DNA of 64,000 bases, from positions 15,028-79,027 of the forward strand of contig PLSM01000188.1 in the NCBI GenBank assembly GCA_003165075.1, given 5' to 3'. The translations under genes were made by a program, and so were the position numbers. The notes under the pieces were generated by a model that searched no databases, was not told where the DNA came from, and worked only from the letters and a program-made list of their open reading frames with translations. The stretch comes from Acidobacteriaceae bacterium (GTDB lineage: Bacteria; Acidobacteriota; Terriglobia; Terriglobales; Acidobacteriaceae). Positions 43,005-53,006 of the stretch are shown in pieces. Position 1 is the stretch's first letter; each line of letters begins with the position of its first letter.

Positions 43005-43676
43005 TTAGTCGTGAAGAACGATACTGAGGAGTGAATTATGAATTTCAAGCCCGTTGTTTGTAGAGACAACGAAGCCTGAATCTCTGAACTTCTTCATGAG
43101 GAAGCTGACGCCCGCCCGGGTCGTGCACGCCATGCAGGCAAGGGTCTCTTGACTGACTTTGGGGATTACAGCCTTGGGCGTGTCTTCCTTGCCGAATTGA
43201 GCAAGTAAGAGCAGAACCCGGGCTAATCTCTTCTCACTGGTATCGAAGAGTTGATCAACTAAGGCCTCGTGGTGTCGAATGTTCTGAGCCAGCAAGAATG
43301 CTACGAACATATCCGACAAAGTAGGTTCACGTTGAAGCGCAAGCATCATTGTTTCGTTGTCGATCTGTAGAAGTTCGCAGTCTATCGTTGCAGTTGCCGA
43401 CCCTATGCGCAAAGGCTGTCCGGCCAGGCCACCTTCTCCGAAGAACTCTCCCTTGTGCGATATGCCCAGGACTGCTTCCTTGCCGAACCTGGATACGACA
43501 GAGAGTTTAATCTCGCCTTTCTGGACGAAGAACACCGCGTCAGCCGGGTCTCCCTGAAAGAAAATTACTTGTTCCTTAAGAAAGGCTACGACTTTCGCGC
43601 CCTTGCCGAGGGTGGCCAGGATTGTCATTGGATCGAAGTCTTGATTGGTTCCAACCAATGTGGTTAGCGCCCTCAT
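43005..43676 (-). CDS. Crp/Fnr-type transcriptional regulator (copy B, divergent)
   Basis: A 223-residue regulator, GGAG 7 bases before ATG 43676. Beta-roll sensor: VIFFQGDPADAVFFVQKGEI, ISHKGEFFGEGGLAGQP. Winged helix: QLFDTSEKRLARVLLLLAQF, LACMACTTRAGVSFLMKKF. The recognition helix differs from copies A and C (TTRAGVSFLMKKF versus TTRSRVSFFMNRF), so it probably binds a different site. No iron-sulfur Cys cluster at the N-terminus. It lies upstream of kaiC on the same strand with a 213-bp gap, so it may or may not share its transcript. Confidence 0.9.
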   Translation of the reverse strand: MRALTTLVGTNQDFDPMTILATLGKGAKVVAFLKEQVIFFQGDPADAVFFVQKGEIKLSVVSRFGKEAVLGISHKGEFFGEGGLAGQPLRIGSATATIDCELLQIDNETMMLALQREPTLSDMFVAFLLAQNIRHHEALVDQLFDTSEKRLARVLLLLAQFGKEDTPKAVIPKVSQETLACMACTTRAGVSFLMKKFRDSGFVVSTNNGLEIHNSLLSIVLHD

Positions 43677-43914
43677 TGAGTTCTCCAGGCGTGAGGCTCT
43701 AGTTCTCGACTCTATGTCAGACTTTATCGCGAATGATGTTCAACTTTGCTCGTAATTTACTAAAGTCTGGTTCCCACGAAGTGCCGCTGTGGCCCAGAGT
43801 TCTCACAGACAATCTCGGAAATCAGTAATGGTAGCTGACCGAGTCGCATGGATCGAGTTGTGCTCTTCGACGAGTTTGGAGGAACGGATGCGCGAAGCGT
43901 CGTCCGGAAGTAAC

Positions 43915-44664
43915 CTACGGAACGGGGAGAATGGCAGGCCTTTGCGCATTGTGGTCCGGTAATTGATCGAGCAGAACTACATTAAGCAAAGACTTATGCA
44001 CTTGGATGCGGCCGTTGTAACTGATAAAACCAAGCTTACGAAAGCGATTCATGAAAAAGCTGACGCGTGACCGGGTAGTGCCAATCATGTCCGCCAATGT
44101 TTCCTGCGTAATCGGAGGTATAAAGGTTTCCGGTTGGCCCGACTCGCCGAATTCCGCCATCAACAGGAGAATCCGAGCCAGCCGCTTTTCGCTGGAGTTG
44201 AAGAGCTGATCTACAAGATCGGCCTGGGCTCGCATACTGCGGGCAAGCAGGAACTTGAGGAATATGTCGGCGAATGTGGGTTCGTCATGCATCACGCGAA
44301 TCATCTCGTTTCTGCTAATCCTGAGCGCCATGCAAGTGTTCACAGCCGTGGCGGTCGCCAGGTGCAGCCCCATGATCGAGGCGAGAGACTCTTCTCCGAC
44401 AAAATCGCAAGCTGAGAGAAGCGTGATCGTGGCTTCTTTGCCGTTCTGCGAAACGACAGTGACTCTTGCGCGACCCTTCTGAAGGTAGAAGACGGCGTCT
44501 GCTCTGTCTCCTTGGCAGAAGAATGTCTGCTTTGGTTTCAATTCAACAATTGTTCGACCGAGCCCGGCGTTTGCAAGAAAAGTAGCGGAATCGAATGTGG
44601 GGTTGGCAATGCTCGTCAAGTCTTTACCTCGTTGCAGATACTCCGTTTGTGATGGACTCTTCAT
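43915..44664 (-). CDS. Crp/Fnr-type transcriptional regulator (copy C)
   Basis: A 249-residue regulator (ATG 44664; TTG 44676 is the alternative, neither with a strong ribosome site). Nearly the same as copy A across both domains: FFCQGDRADAVFYLQKGRAR, SACDFVGEESLASIMGLHLA, QLFNSSEKRLARILLLMAEF, TLADMIGTTRSRVSFFMNRF, HKSLLNVVLLDQLPDHN. The identical recognition helix implies both act on the same operator. Cysteines in the sensor domain (Cys at SACDFVG and NTCMALR) are not in an FNR-type N-terminal cluster. Effector unknown. Confidence 0.9.
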   Translation of the reverse strand: MKSPSQTEYLQRGKDLTSIANPTFDSATFLANAGLGRTIVELKPKQTFFCQGDRADAVFYLQKGRARVTVVSQNGKEATITLLSACDFVGEESLASIMGLHLATATAVNTCMALRISRNEMIRVMHDEPTFADIFLKFLLARSMRAQADLVDQLFNSSEKRLARILLLMAEFGESGQPETFIPPITQETLADMIGTTRSRVSFFMNRFRKLGFISYNGRIQVHKSLLNVVLLDQLPDHNAQRPAILPVP

Positions 44665-45157
44665 ACCCGGGGTCAACCACCCCGGTTGCGGCTGATTGGG
44701 AATAGTTGCGAATCGGCCACAAACTCGGTGGTTGAGGGAAGAAGAGCATGTTATTCCTCACAACCTGAGGCCCTGAACACAGCCTAAACCCTCCTTGGGA
44801 AGGCGCCGCAAAGGGGCATCTGCCCCAGGATTAACCGCAATGACCATCAACCTCTGTCGATCATCACCTGGATCCAACATGAGAGTCTGGTCAATTTTGC
44901 TCTACGTCAGCAGATTGTCCAAAAATCCGCCCGAGGTGAGCACTGTGAGAGCTGAAGAATTATAAGTGTGAGCGCCCGGTTTGCGGGACGGAAAGCGCAT
45001 AAAGGCTGGTTGCAAACCTCCTCAGGCGCCTGGAAGAAGTGATCATTTCGGGTCCACGGAGCTTTCTAGAATGAGCAAAATGGAACATACAGTCGCCCAG
45101 ATTCCAGCGATTCTGCGAGGAGCGCAATAACAACTGCGCTTGGGCGCGGAGTCCTGC
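44665..45157. promoter_or_regulatory. Divergent region upstream of the Crp/Fnr gene and the RND operon
   Basis: About 493 bp between divergent genes, so both promoters should be here. A small GC hairpin (GGGGC, ATCT loop, GCCCC) lies near 44814-44827. No operator palindrome could be assigned with confidence, and no gene is supported. A 197-codon minus frame overlapping the start of the next gene is an antisense shadow. Confidence 0.4.
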
Positions 45158-46402
45158 ATGTCCGAAATCGAAGACAAATCGGATGCTCAGCACATTGGTG
45201 CAGATCACCAATTGTCTGCGCCCGTCCCCTGGTATCGAAAGCGCTGGATTTTGTGGCCGATTTTGCTTCTCCTGTTGCTTCTGGCAGTGATTGTCTTTTT
45301 TGTCATCCACGAAAGCAACGTCAAGGCAGCAGCAGCGAAGCGTGCGCTGGCTGCAATAAAGCCTTCCGTCACGTCGACGGTTGCTACGGCGACAAAAGGT
45401 GACATCGGAGTTTACCTCGATGCCATCGGGACGGTAACTCCGGTCTACACCTCCTCCATCACAGCCCAGGCAAGTGGAGTCCTTACCGCAGTGCATTATC
45501 GCGAGGGCCAACTGCTTCAAAAGGGAGATGCGCTCATTGACATCGATCCCCAACCTTACGAGGCCCAGTTGCTGCAGGCTGAGGGCGCTCTGGAGCGCGA
45601 TACAAACGTTCTGGCGCAGGCCCGGATGGACCTGGAACGCTACCGCACGGCATGGGCAGGAAACGGAATCCCAAGGCAGTTGCTGGATGACCAGGAAAAG
45701 ATTGTGCTACAGGACCAAGGCACTGTGAAGAACGATCAGGGAACCGTAAACTACGACCAGGTTCAGCTCAGTTACTGCCACATTACCGCGCCAATTGCCG
45801 GCCGTGTAGGTCTTCGACTAGTCGACCCCGGAAACGTAGCACAGGCGGGCGGATCTACCGTACTGGCGGTCATCACCCAAGAGCAGCCCACTACCGTGAT
45901 CTTCACGATGGCGGAAGACAGCCTCGGACAGGTGAAGGCGCGCATGCGGAAGGTGAAAACGCTCCCTGTTGAGGCGATGGATCGCACCCAGACCACCAAG
46001 ATAGCAACAGGGAAGCTGTTCACCATCGACAACCAGATTGACACCACGACTGGAACGATAAAGCTGCGTGCACTCTTCGACAACCACAACGGCGCTCTTT
46101 TTCCCAACCAGTTTGTCAACACAAGATTGCTGGTGAATACTCTCGAAGGCGTCACCCTGGTCCCCACCGCAGCCGTTCAGCACAATGGGCAAGTGGCCTT
46201 CCTCTACGTGATTGCCAACGGGACAGCGAGCGTTCGCAACATAACTACGGGGGTTGCGGATGGAGGCATGACCGTGGTCGAGGGAATCAACCCCGGTGAG
46301 ATTGTGGCTACCAGCAGCTTTGATAAGTTGCAAAGTGGGAGCAAAGTCCTGATGTCAAAACAGGCGCCCCCAGCCACTTCAGCTGAAGGCAATACCCCGT
46401 GA
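45158..46402 (+). CDS. RND efflux periplasmic adaptor, MdtA-like
   Basis: A 414-residue membrane-fusion protein. ATG 45158 has GGAG 6 bases upstream. A cytoplasmic N-terminus precedes one transmembrane anchor (WILWPILLLLLLLAVIVFFV, residues 28-48). Then come the barrel-sandwich/lipoyl halves (GVYLDAIGTVTPVYTSSITA, LTAVHYREGQLLQKGDALID), an alpha-hairpin (EAQLLQAEGALERDTNVLAQ) and a second lipoyl half (ITAPIAGRVGLRLVDPGNVA). It links the inner-membrane RND pumps to the outer-membrane channel. First gene of a four-gene operon; GTGA overlap with the next gene. Confidence 0.92.
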   Translation: MSEIEDKSDAQHIGADHQLSAPVPWYRKRWILWPILLLLLLLAVIVFFVIHESNVKAAAAKRALAAIKPSVTSTVATATKGDIGVYLDAIGTVTPVYTSSITAQASGVLTAVHYREGQLLQKGDALIDIDPQPYEAQLLQAEGALERDTNVLAQARMDLERYRTAWAGNGIPRQLLDDQEKIVLQDQGTVKNDQGTVNYDQVQLSYCHITAPIAGRVGLRLVDPGNVAQAGGSTVLAVITQEQPTTVIFTMAEDSLGQVKARMRKVKTLPVEAMDRTQTTKIATGKLFTIDNQIDTTTGTIKLRALFDNHNGALFPNQFVNTRLLVNTLEGVTLVPTAAVQHNGQVAFLYVIANGTASVRNITTGVADGGMTVVEGINPGEIVATSSFDKLQSGSKVLMSKQAPPATSAEGNTP

Positions 46403-49400
46403 ATCCTTCCGGGCCTTTCATTCAACGCCCTGTCGCAACTGCGCTGCTGATTGCCGCAATCCTTCTGGTGGGTATCGTTGCGTATACCCAACTACCAGTC
46501 TCCGCCTTGCCGGAAGTCGATTATCCCACCATCCAGATTCTTACCTTCTATCCAGGCGCCAGTCCAGACGTGATGGCCACTACGGTGACCGCGCCGTTGG
46601 AGCGGCAGTTTGGCCAATTGCAAGGACTAAGCCAGATGACTTCGACCAGTTCTGGCGGCTCGTCTGTCATTGTATTGCAGTTCGAACTCAGCCTGAACAT
46701 CGACATCGCCGAAGAAGAGGTTCAGTCGTCAATCAACGCCGCGCAGAGTTTTCTTCCCTCAAACCTTCCCTCGCCGCCGGTCTATAGCAAGACGAATCCA
46801 GCAGACGCTCCCGTCCTTACCCTGGCCATCACGTCCAACTCTATTCCGCTATCGCAGGTCGAGGATCTTGTGGATACGCGCCTTGCGCCCAAGCTTTCGC
46901 AGTTGAGCGGCGTCGGACTGGTGAGTATCAGCGGCGGACAGAAACCGGCGGTGCGCATACAAACCAATCCAATGGCGCTGTCGTCCTACGGATTGAACCT
47001 TGAAGATCTGCGCACGGCGCTCGTCCAGACCAGCGTCAATGCTGCGAAAGGAAGCTTTGATGGGCCTCATCAGGATTACCAGATCAATGCCAACGATCAG
47101 CTGGTAACCAGCGCCGACTATCGAAACGTTGTGGTTGCCTATCGCAATGGCGCCCCAATCCTGTTGCGAGATGTTGCGCAAGTGGTCGACAGCATCGAGA
47201 ACAACAAGCAGGCAGCATGGATGAACGAGACACCGGCGGTGATCCTCAACATTCAAAGGCAACCCGGCGCCAACACCATCAGCGTGGTAAAGGCAGTCAA
47301 AGCGATTCTGCCCCAGCTTGAAGCAAACTTGCCGGCCTCCATTCAGGTGACGCCGTTAACCGATCTCACCACGGCAATCAACGCTTCTGTCTCCGACGTC
47401 GAATTTGAGTTGATGCTGACCGTTGCTCTGGTGGTAATGGTCATCTTCCTTTTCCTGCGCAACCTTTACGCCACGATTATCCCCAGCATTGCCGTGCCGG
47501 TCTCATTAGTGGGCACATTCGGCGCAATGTATGCGCTGGGCTATAGCCTGGATAACCTCTCCCTGATGGCACTTACCATCTCCACCGGCTTTGTGGTGGA
47601 TGATGCGATTGTCATGATCGAAAACATCTCACGCTTTCTCGAAGCCGGGGACTCACCCATGCAGGCGGCTATGAAGGGCGCTGAGCAAATCGGCTTCACC
47701 ATCATCTCTCTTACCGTCTCGCTCATCGCGGTGCTGATTCCACTGCTCTTCATGGGCGATGTTGTCGGCCGTCTGTTTCGCGAATTCGCGGTTACACTGG
47801 CCGTCACCATCATCCTGTCAGCCGTAGTCTCCCTGACCCTAACGCCCATGATGTGCTCGCGAATTCTACGAAGCACTCCCAAAGATCAACAGGGCCGTTT
47901 CTTTAAGGCTTCAGAGCGCGCATTTGACAGCATGATCGCGTTCTATGGCCGGACGCTCAAATTTGTTCTTGGGTACCAGATCATCACATTACTCGTGGCC
48001 GCGGCCACCCTTGTGCTTACTGTCCTTCTCTACATCTTCATCCCCAAGGGCTTTTTCCCCACACAGGACACGGGCGTCATCCAGGGCATCTCGCAAGCAC
48101 CTGAGACCATCTCTTTCCCGGCAATGGCGCAGAAACAGCAGCAACTGGCTCATATCATTCTCCAGGATCCAGCGGTCGAGAGCATCTCCTCTTTTATTGG
48201 GGCAGACGGGACCAATACCACGCTGAATAGTGGAAGGATCTCCATCAACCTGAAACCTCTCAGCGTGCGCAAGATTAGTGCTTCCGACATAATCCGAAGG
48301 TTGCAATCGAACCTCAAGCCAGTTGAGGGCATCACGCTTTATATGCAGCCGATACAAAACATTACGGTGGACGACCGCGTCAGCCGCACTCAGTACCAGT
48401 ACACATTGGAAGATCCCGATGCGAACGAGCTGAATCTGTGGACAGGCCGGCTTGTCGAAAAGATGAAGCAGTTGCCGCAGCTCTCAGACGTCGCCACTGA
48501 TCAGCAGACCGGAGGTCTGGCGGTATCGCTGGTGATCGACCGTGCCACTGCATCGCGTCTTGGCATCGCCCCGTCCACAATCGACAGCACACTTTATGAC
48601 GCTTACGGACAGCGTCAGATCAGCACAATGTACACACAGTTGAATCAGTACCACGTGATTCTGGAAACCTCTCCCACTGCTCAACAGAGTCCCGCAAAGC
48701 TTCAGGATCTGTATATCCAGACCAATACCTCCGTAGGAGGATCTGGACCAGGAGCGTCCTCGTCCTTTGCTTCCTCGGGATCCTCCTCTGCTGGTTCGAA
48801 TGCCACGACTACCTCTGTGAAATACACGCCATCCTCCGCTGCACTCAGCGCGCCTTCGAATGCGATTGTTTCTGGCGTGGGGGCGAGCAGCACTTCTTCA
48901 ACAGCGAATGCAGTCACCATCACCGCCGCCTCCAGCGCGGTACCTCTTGCTGCATTCACACATTTTGAGAAAGGCACTGAGGCGCTCTCGATCAATCACC
49001 AGGGCCAGTTCCCTGCGGTAACTGTCTCGTTCAATCTTGCCCCGAATGCTGCTTTGGGAGGAGCGATCACGGCCATCGAGAAGGTCCAAAAGAGCCTGAA
49101 TATGCCGGCCAGCGTTCAGTTTGGCTTTCAGGGCACAGCAGCTTCATTTCAAGGGTCACTCGCCAATGAGGGGTTGTTGATTCTTGCCGCACTGGCCGCA
49201 GTCTATATCGTGCTCGGAGTCCTTTACGAAAGCTTCATTCACCCGATTACCATTCTCTCTACACTGCCCTCGGCCGGCGTGGGTGCGTTGCTGGCGCTCA
49301 TCCTTTTCAAGCAGGACCTCAGCGTCGTCGCAATCATCGGCATCATCCTGCTGATCGGAATTGTCAAAAAGAACGGCATCATGATGGTCGACTTTGCAAT

Positions 49401-49719
49401 GGAGGGAGAACGAGTCCACGGGAAGAACTCAACTGACGCAATCTATGATGCCTGCCTGTTGCGTTTCCGTCCGATCATGATGACTACCATGGCTGCGCTG
49501 CTTGCTGGCATTCCCCTGGCAGTGGGCCAGGGTATGGGCTCTGAGCTGCGGCGCCCGCTCGGCATTGCCATGGTTGGCGGACTGCTGCTTAGCCAGGTGC
49601 TCACGCTTTATACCACGCCAGTCATATACATCTTCTTCGATCGCATCGGCCAACGCTTCAGCCGTTCCCCGAAGGTTATCGAAACTGCGAACCAGGCGAA
49701 ACCGGCGGAGGCAACATGA
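46399..49719 (+). CDS. RND multidrug efflux pump subunit, MdtB-like
   Basis: A 1106-residue HAE1-type RND transporter, longer than the usual about 1040. N-terminus FIQRPVATALLIAAILLVGI; proton-relay TM4 segment LSLMALTISTGFVVDDAIVM with paired Asp; STLPSAGVGALLALILFKQD and LLIGIVKKNGIMMVDFAME in the second half. The excess length is a Ser/Thr/Ala-rich insertion of about 70 residues (roughly 780-850) in the second porter loop that the partner pump lacks. GTG start overlaps the adaptor stop. In MdtBC systems two pump subunits form a heterotrimer; the tandem arrangement here fits that. Confidence 0.93.
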   Translation: MNPSGPFIQRPVATALLIAAILLVGIVAYTQLPVSALPEVDYPTIQILTFYPGASPDVMATTVTAPLERQFGQLQGLSQMTSTSSGGSSVIVLQFELSLNIDIAEEEVQSSINAAQSFLPSNLPSPPVYSKTNPADAPVLTLAITSNSIPLSQVEDLVDTRLAPKLSQLSGVGLVSISGGQKPAVRIQTNPMALSSYGLNLEDLRTALVQTSVNAAKGSFDGPHQDYQINANDQLVTSADYRNVVVAYRNGAPILLRDVAQVVDSIENNKQAAWMNETPAVILNIQRQPGANTISVVKAVKAILPQLEANLPASIQVTPLTDLTTAINASVSDVEFELMLTVALVVMVIFLFLRNLYATIIPSIAVPVSLVGTFGAMYALGYSLDNLSLMALTISTGFVVDDAIVMIENISRFLEAGDSPMQAAMKGAEQIGFTIISLTVSLIAVLIPLLFMGDVVGRLFREFAVTLAVTIILSAVVSLTLTPMMCSRILRSTPKDQQGRFFKASERAFDSMIAFYGRTLKFVLGYQIITLLVAAATLVLTVLLYIFIPKGFFPTQDTGVIQGISQAPETISFPAMAQKQQQLAHIILQDPAVESISSFIGADGTNTTLNSGRISINLKPLSVRKISASDIIRRLQSNLKPVEGITLYMQPIQNITVDDRVSRTQYQYTLEDPDANELNLWTGRLVEKMKQLPQLSDVATDQQTGGLAVSLVIDRATASRLGIAPSTIDSTLYDAYGQRQISTMYTQLNQYHVILETSPTAQQSPAKLQDLYIQTNTSVGGSGPGASSSFASSGSSSAGSNATTTSVKYTPSSAALSAPSNAIVSGVGASSTSSTANAVTITAASSAVPLAAFTHFEKGTEALSINHQGQFPAVTVSFNLAPNAALGGAITAIEKVQKSLNMPASVQFGFQGTAASFQGSLANEGLLILAALAAVYIVLGVLYESFIHPITILSTLPSAGVGALLALILFKQDLSVVAIIGIILLIGIVKKNGIMMVDFAMEGERVHGKNSTDAIYDACLLRFRPIMMTTMAALLAGIPLAVGQGMGSELRRPLGIAMVGGLLLSQVLTLYTTPVIYIFFDRIGQRFSRSPKVIETANQAKPAEAT

Positions 49720-52700
49720 ACATCTCTGCCCCCTTTATCCGGCGGCCTGTAGCCACCACGCTGCTGACGGCAGGGATCGTCCTTGTTGGAGCCATCGCCT
49801 TCAAGGTCCTGCCTGTTTCCCCCTTGCCACAAGTCGACTTTCCCACCATCTCGGTTTCAGCCAGTTTGCCCGGCGGGAGTCCTGAGATCACTGCGTCCTC
49901 GATTGCAACTCCCTTAGAGCGCCAATTCAGCCACATCGCCGGCGTCACCGAGATGACCTCATCGAGTTCACTGGGCAGCACCTCGATCACCCTGCAATTC
50001 GATTTGAGTCGCGACATCGACGGCGCGGCACGAGACGTCGAGGCAGCGATCAACGCCGCGCGCACGTATTTGCCGGCGAACCTTCCAGGCAATCCGACTT
50101 ATCGCAAGGTGAACCCCGCCGATTCGCCAATCATCATTTTGGGACTCACCTCAGATAAGTACGACAAGCCGACTCTCTATGACGAGGCGTCTTCCGTAAT
50201 TGCGCAAAAGTTGTCGCAGATCGCCGGTGTTGGACAGGTTACGGTAGGTGGAGGCGCCGGGCCGTCTGTACGCGTGGAAGTTAATCCTACACTTCTTAAC
50301 AGCCACGGACTGACACTCCAGAATATTCAGTCCGTACTGAGCCAGCAGAATGCGCATGAGCCAGCAGGGCAGATCTCAGACGGGACCACCACCGCAGACA
50401 TCGTCACCAACGACCAGATCTCCCGCGCTGACCAATACAAGACGCTTATTGTCGGATACAACAATGGGGCCGCGATCCGGCTCGCAGATGTAGCCGACGT
50501 AACCAATGGAGCGCAGAATATTCGAACGTCAGGGTACCTGAATGGCACGCCATCGATCACCATAATGATCTTTCGCCAGCCAGGCGCTAACATTATCGAC
50601 ACTGTCGATCGTGTTCGTGCAGAACTGCCGTCGATTGAAGCGTCGATTCCACAAGGTATCAAGACCACCATTGTCCTCGACCGCACCACGACCATCCGTG
50701 CGTCCGTCAACGATGTTGAGCGGACTCTCATTCTTTCTGTCGTCCTGGTAATTCTTGTTGTCTTCGTCTTTCTGCGCAACTGGCGAGCCACACTCATTCC
50801 CACCGTCGCCGTTCCCGTCTCGTTGATCGGAACCTTTGCGGTCATGTATCTATGTGGTTTCAGTATCGACAACCTTTCGCTCATGGCATTGACGATCTCG
50901 ACGGGTTTCGTGGTCGACGACGCGATTGTGGTGATGGAGAACATCTCTCGCCTTCGTGAGGCGGGGATGACCCCCATGCAAGCCGCATTTCAAGGTTCAA
51001 AGGAGATCGGATTTACGATCTTTTCCATTAGCCTGTCGCTGATTGCAGTGTTTATTCCGATTCTCTTGATGGCCGGCATCGTTGGCCGCCTGTTTCGCGA
51101 ATTTGCGATCACGCTTTCGACGGCCATCGTTGTATCGATGGTCATCTCGCTGACAACCACCCCCATGATGTGCGCTTATCTGCTCAAGAATGAGAAAACG
51201 GTCGTACACGGCCGCGCGTATCGAGTCAGCGAGAAAGGATTTACGTGGATGCTCTCTACGTACAGTCGCTCTCTGACCTGGGTGCTAAAGCATCCAGGGC
51301 CAATCCTGACCCTCCTCCTGCTCACCATTGCTCTGAATTTCTATCTCATCGCAATCATCCCCAAGGGGTTCTTTCCCCAGCAGGATACGGGAGCCATTAC
51401 CGGCAGCGTTCGGGGACCGCAGGACGCATCGTTTCCGGTAATGAACAACTCGATTTTGCAACTGGTGAATGTCATCAAGGCAGACCCGGCTGTTGCGGAT
51501 GTTATAGCGCATACGGGAGGCGGTGGCGCATCCAACAGTGGCACCATCTATATCGCGCTGAAGCCATTGAATGTCCGCAAGGTTACGGCGCCGGTCATCA
51601 TCGATCGGCTGCGGCCCAAACTGAACCGGCTTCCCGTCGCTTCAGCCTTCCTCCAGGCGGCGCAGGACCTGCGCATTGGAGGACGATCGAGTAATGCCAT
51701 GTACCAATACACAATTCAGTCTGACAGTGTGGAGGATCTGGCACACTGGGGCCCGATTCTGTTGGCGGGCATACAGAAGATTCCCGGATTTCAGGATGTG
51801 AGCAGCGATGCGCAAAATAGTGGTCTTGAGGAACTGATAACTTATGATCGTCCCACCGCTGCGAGGCTTGGCATTACTCCTCAGTCTTTGAATCAGTCCC
51901 TCTACAGCGCCTTCGGACAGTCGGAAGTCTCCATCATTTACACGCAACTGAACCAGTATTATGTCGTACTCGAGGTGGCGCCCCCGTACTGGCAGAGTCC
52001 CGATGGTTTGAAGAACATCTACCTCAATACCTCGGGCAGCGGGATCGTTCCACTTTCCACGGTTACTTCGGCGCAAGCGAACACTACCCCGCTCATCATC
52101 AATCACACCAGCTCCTTCCCATCCGTCACGGTGTCGTTCAACCTTGCGTCGAACATGTCGTTGAGCGACGCCACCCGCTTGGTTTCCCAGATGCAGAACC
52201 GGCTGAATATGCCGGGAACTGTGCGCGGCTTCTTTGCCGGGACAGCGGCCGCCTATCAAACTTCCCTCAATAGTGAGCCTCTTCTCATAGGAACGGCGTT
52301 ACTGGCGGTCTACATCGTTCTCGGCATCTTGTACGAAAGCCTGATACATCCTCTCACCATCATTTCCACTTTGCCCTCGGCAAGCGTGGGAGCCATGCTC
52401 GCGCTAATGCTGTTCAAAATAGACCTCAACGTCATTTCAATCATCGGCATCATTCTGCTGATCGGCATCGTGAAAAAGAACGCGATCATGATGATTGACT
52501 TTGCCTTGGTAGCAGAGCGCGAACATGGCAAGACCACCACCGAGGCTATCTTTGAAGCTTGTCAGCTTCGCTTCCGTCCCATCCTGATGACGACAATGGC
52601 TGCCCTGTTTGGCGCATTGCCGCTGGCATTCGGTACGGGAACCGGCTCCGAATTGAGGCGCCCGCTCGGAATCACGATCGTCGGCGGTTTGATTGTAAGC

Positions 52701-53006
52701 CAGATGCTGACACTCTACACCACGCCAGTCGTCTACCTGTTTTTCGACCGTTTGCGGCTCCGCTTTCGCGGCAAACAGCCAGTGATTCTCTATCATGGGA
52801 CCGCAGAGGCCACAAAGCAAAAGATCTATCGGAGCGTCAGTTATGGAAAAGTCCATTGCTCAATCCAGCAGGCCGTTTTCGGCGTGGAGTATACTCTCAC
52901 TCACTCTGCCATTTGCGTTGCTGGTTGGATGCGACGTGGGGCCACGATATCTTCCGCCCACATCGACAGCTCCTCAGGTCTACAAAGAATCACCCGCGCT
53001 GTTTAA
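49716..53006 (+). CDS. RND multidrug efflux pump subunit, MdtC-like
   Basis: A 1096-residue RND transporter coupled to the previous gene by ATGA. N-terminus FIRRPVATTLLTAGIVLVGA; TM4 segment LSLMALTISTGFVVDDAIVV; LLIGIVKKNAIMMIDFALV in the second half. The normal end of the family is reached near RLRLRFRGK (about 52775). After that the frame runs on for about 75 codons of non-family sequence, overlapping the outer-membrane factor gene by 164 bp. A neighbouring frame has a stop at about 52774-52776, so a one-base indel has probably removed the original stop, or the reading here contains an error. Confidence 0.93.
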   Translation: MNISAPFIRRPVATTLLTAGIVLVGAIAFKVLPVSPLPQVDFPTISVSASLPGGSPEITASSIATPLERQFSHIAGVTEMTSSSSLGSTSITLQFDLSRDIDGAARDVEAAINAARTYLPANLPGNPTYRKVNPADSPIIILGLTSDKYDKPTLYDEASSVIAQKLSQIAGVGQVTVGGGAGPSVRVEVNPTLLNSHGLTLQNIQSVLSQQNAHEPAGQISDGTTTADIVTNDQISRADQYKTLIVGYNNGAAIRLADVADVTNGAQNIRTSGYLNGTPSITIMIFRQPGANIIDTVDRVRAELPSIEASIPQGIKTTIVLDRTTTIRASVNDVERTLILSVVLVILVVFVFLRNWRATLIPTVAVPVSLIGTFAVMYLCGFSIDNLSLMALTISTGFVVDDAIVVMENISRLREAGMTPMQAAFQGSKEIGFTIFSISLSLIAVFIPILLMAGIVGRLFREFAITLSTAIVVSMVISLTTTPMMCAYLLKNEKTVVHGRAYRVSEKGFTWMLSTYSRSLTWVLKHPGPILTLLLLTIALNFYLIAIIPKGFFPQQDTGAITGSVRGPQDASFPVMNNSILQLVNVIKADPAVADVIAHTGGGGASNSGTIYIALKPLNVRKVTAPVIIDRLRPKLNRLPVASAFLQAAQDLRIGGRSSNAMYQYTIQSDSVEDLAHWGPILLAGIQKIPGFQDVSSDAQNSGLEELITYDRPTAARLGITPQSLNQSLYSAFGQSEVSIIYTQLNQYYVVLEVAPPYWQSPDGLKNIYLNTSGSGIVPLSTVTSAQANTTPLIINHTSSFPSVTVSFNLASNMSLSDATRLVSQMQNRLNMPGTVRGFFAGTAAAYQTSLNSEPLLIGTALLAVYIVLGILYESLIHPLTIISTLPSASVGAMLALMLFKIDLNVISIIGIILLIGIVKKNAIMMIDFALVAEREHGKTTTEAIFEACQLRFRPILMTTMAALFGALPLAFGTGTGSELRRPLGITIVGGLIVSQMLTLYTTPVVYLFFDRLRLRFRGKQPVILYHGTAEATKQKIYRSVSYGKVHCSIQQAVFGVEYTLTHSAICVAGWMRRGATISSAHIDSSSGLQRITRAV

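Noticed and set aside
44960-45553. 197-codon minus-strand frame over the start of the RND adaptor gene
   Set aside because: Irregular composition, Cys/Arg-rich without pattern, and antisense to a clear membrane-fusion protein.
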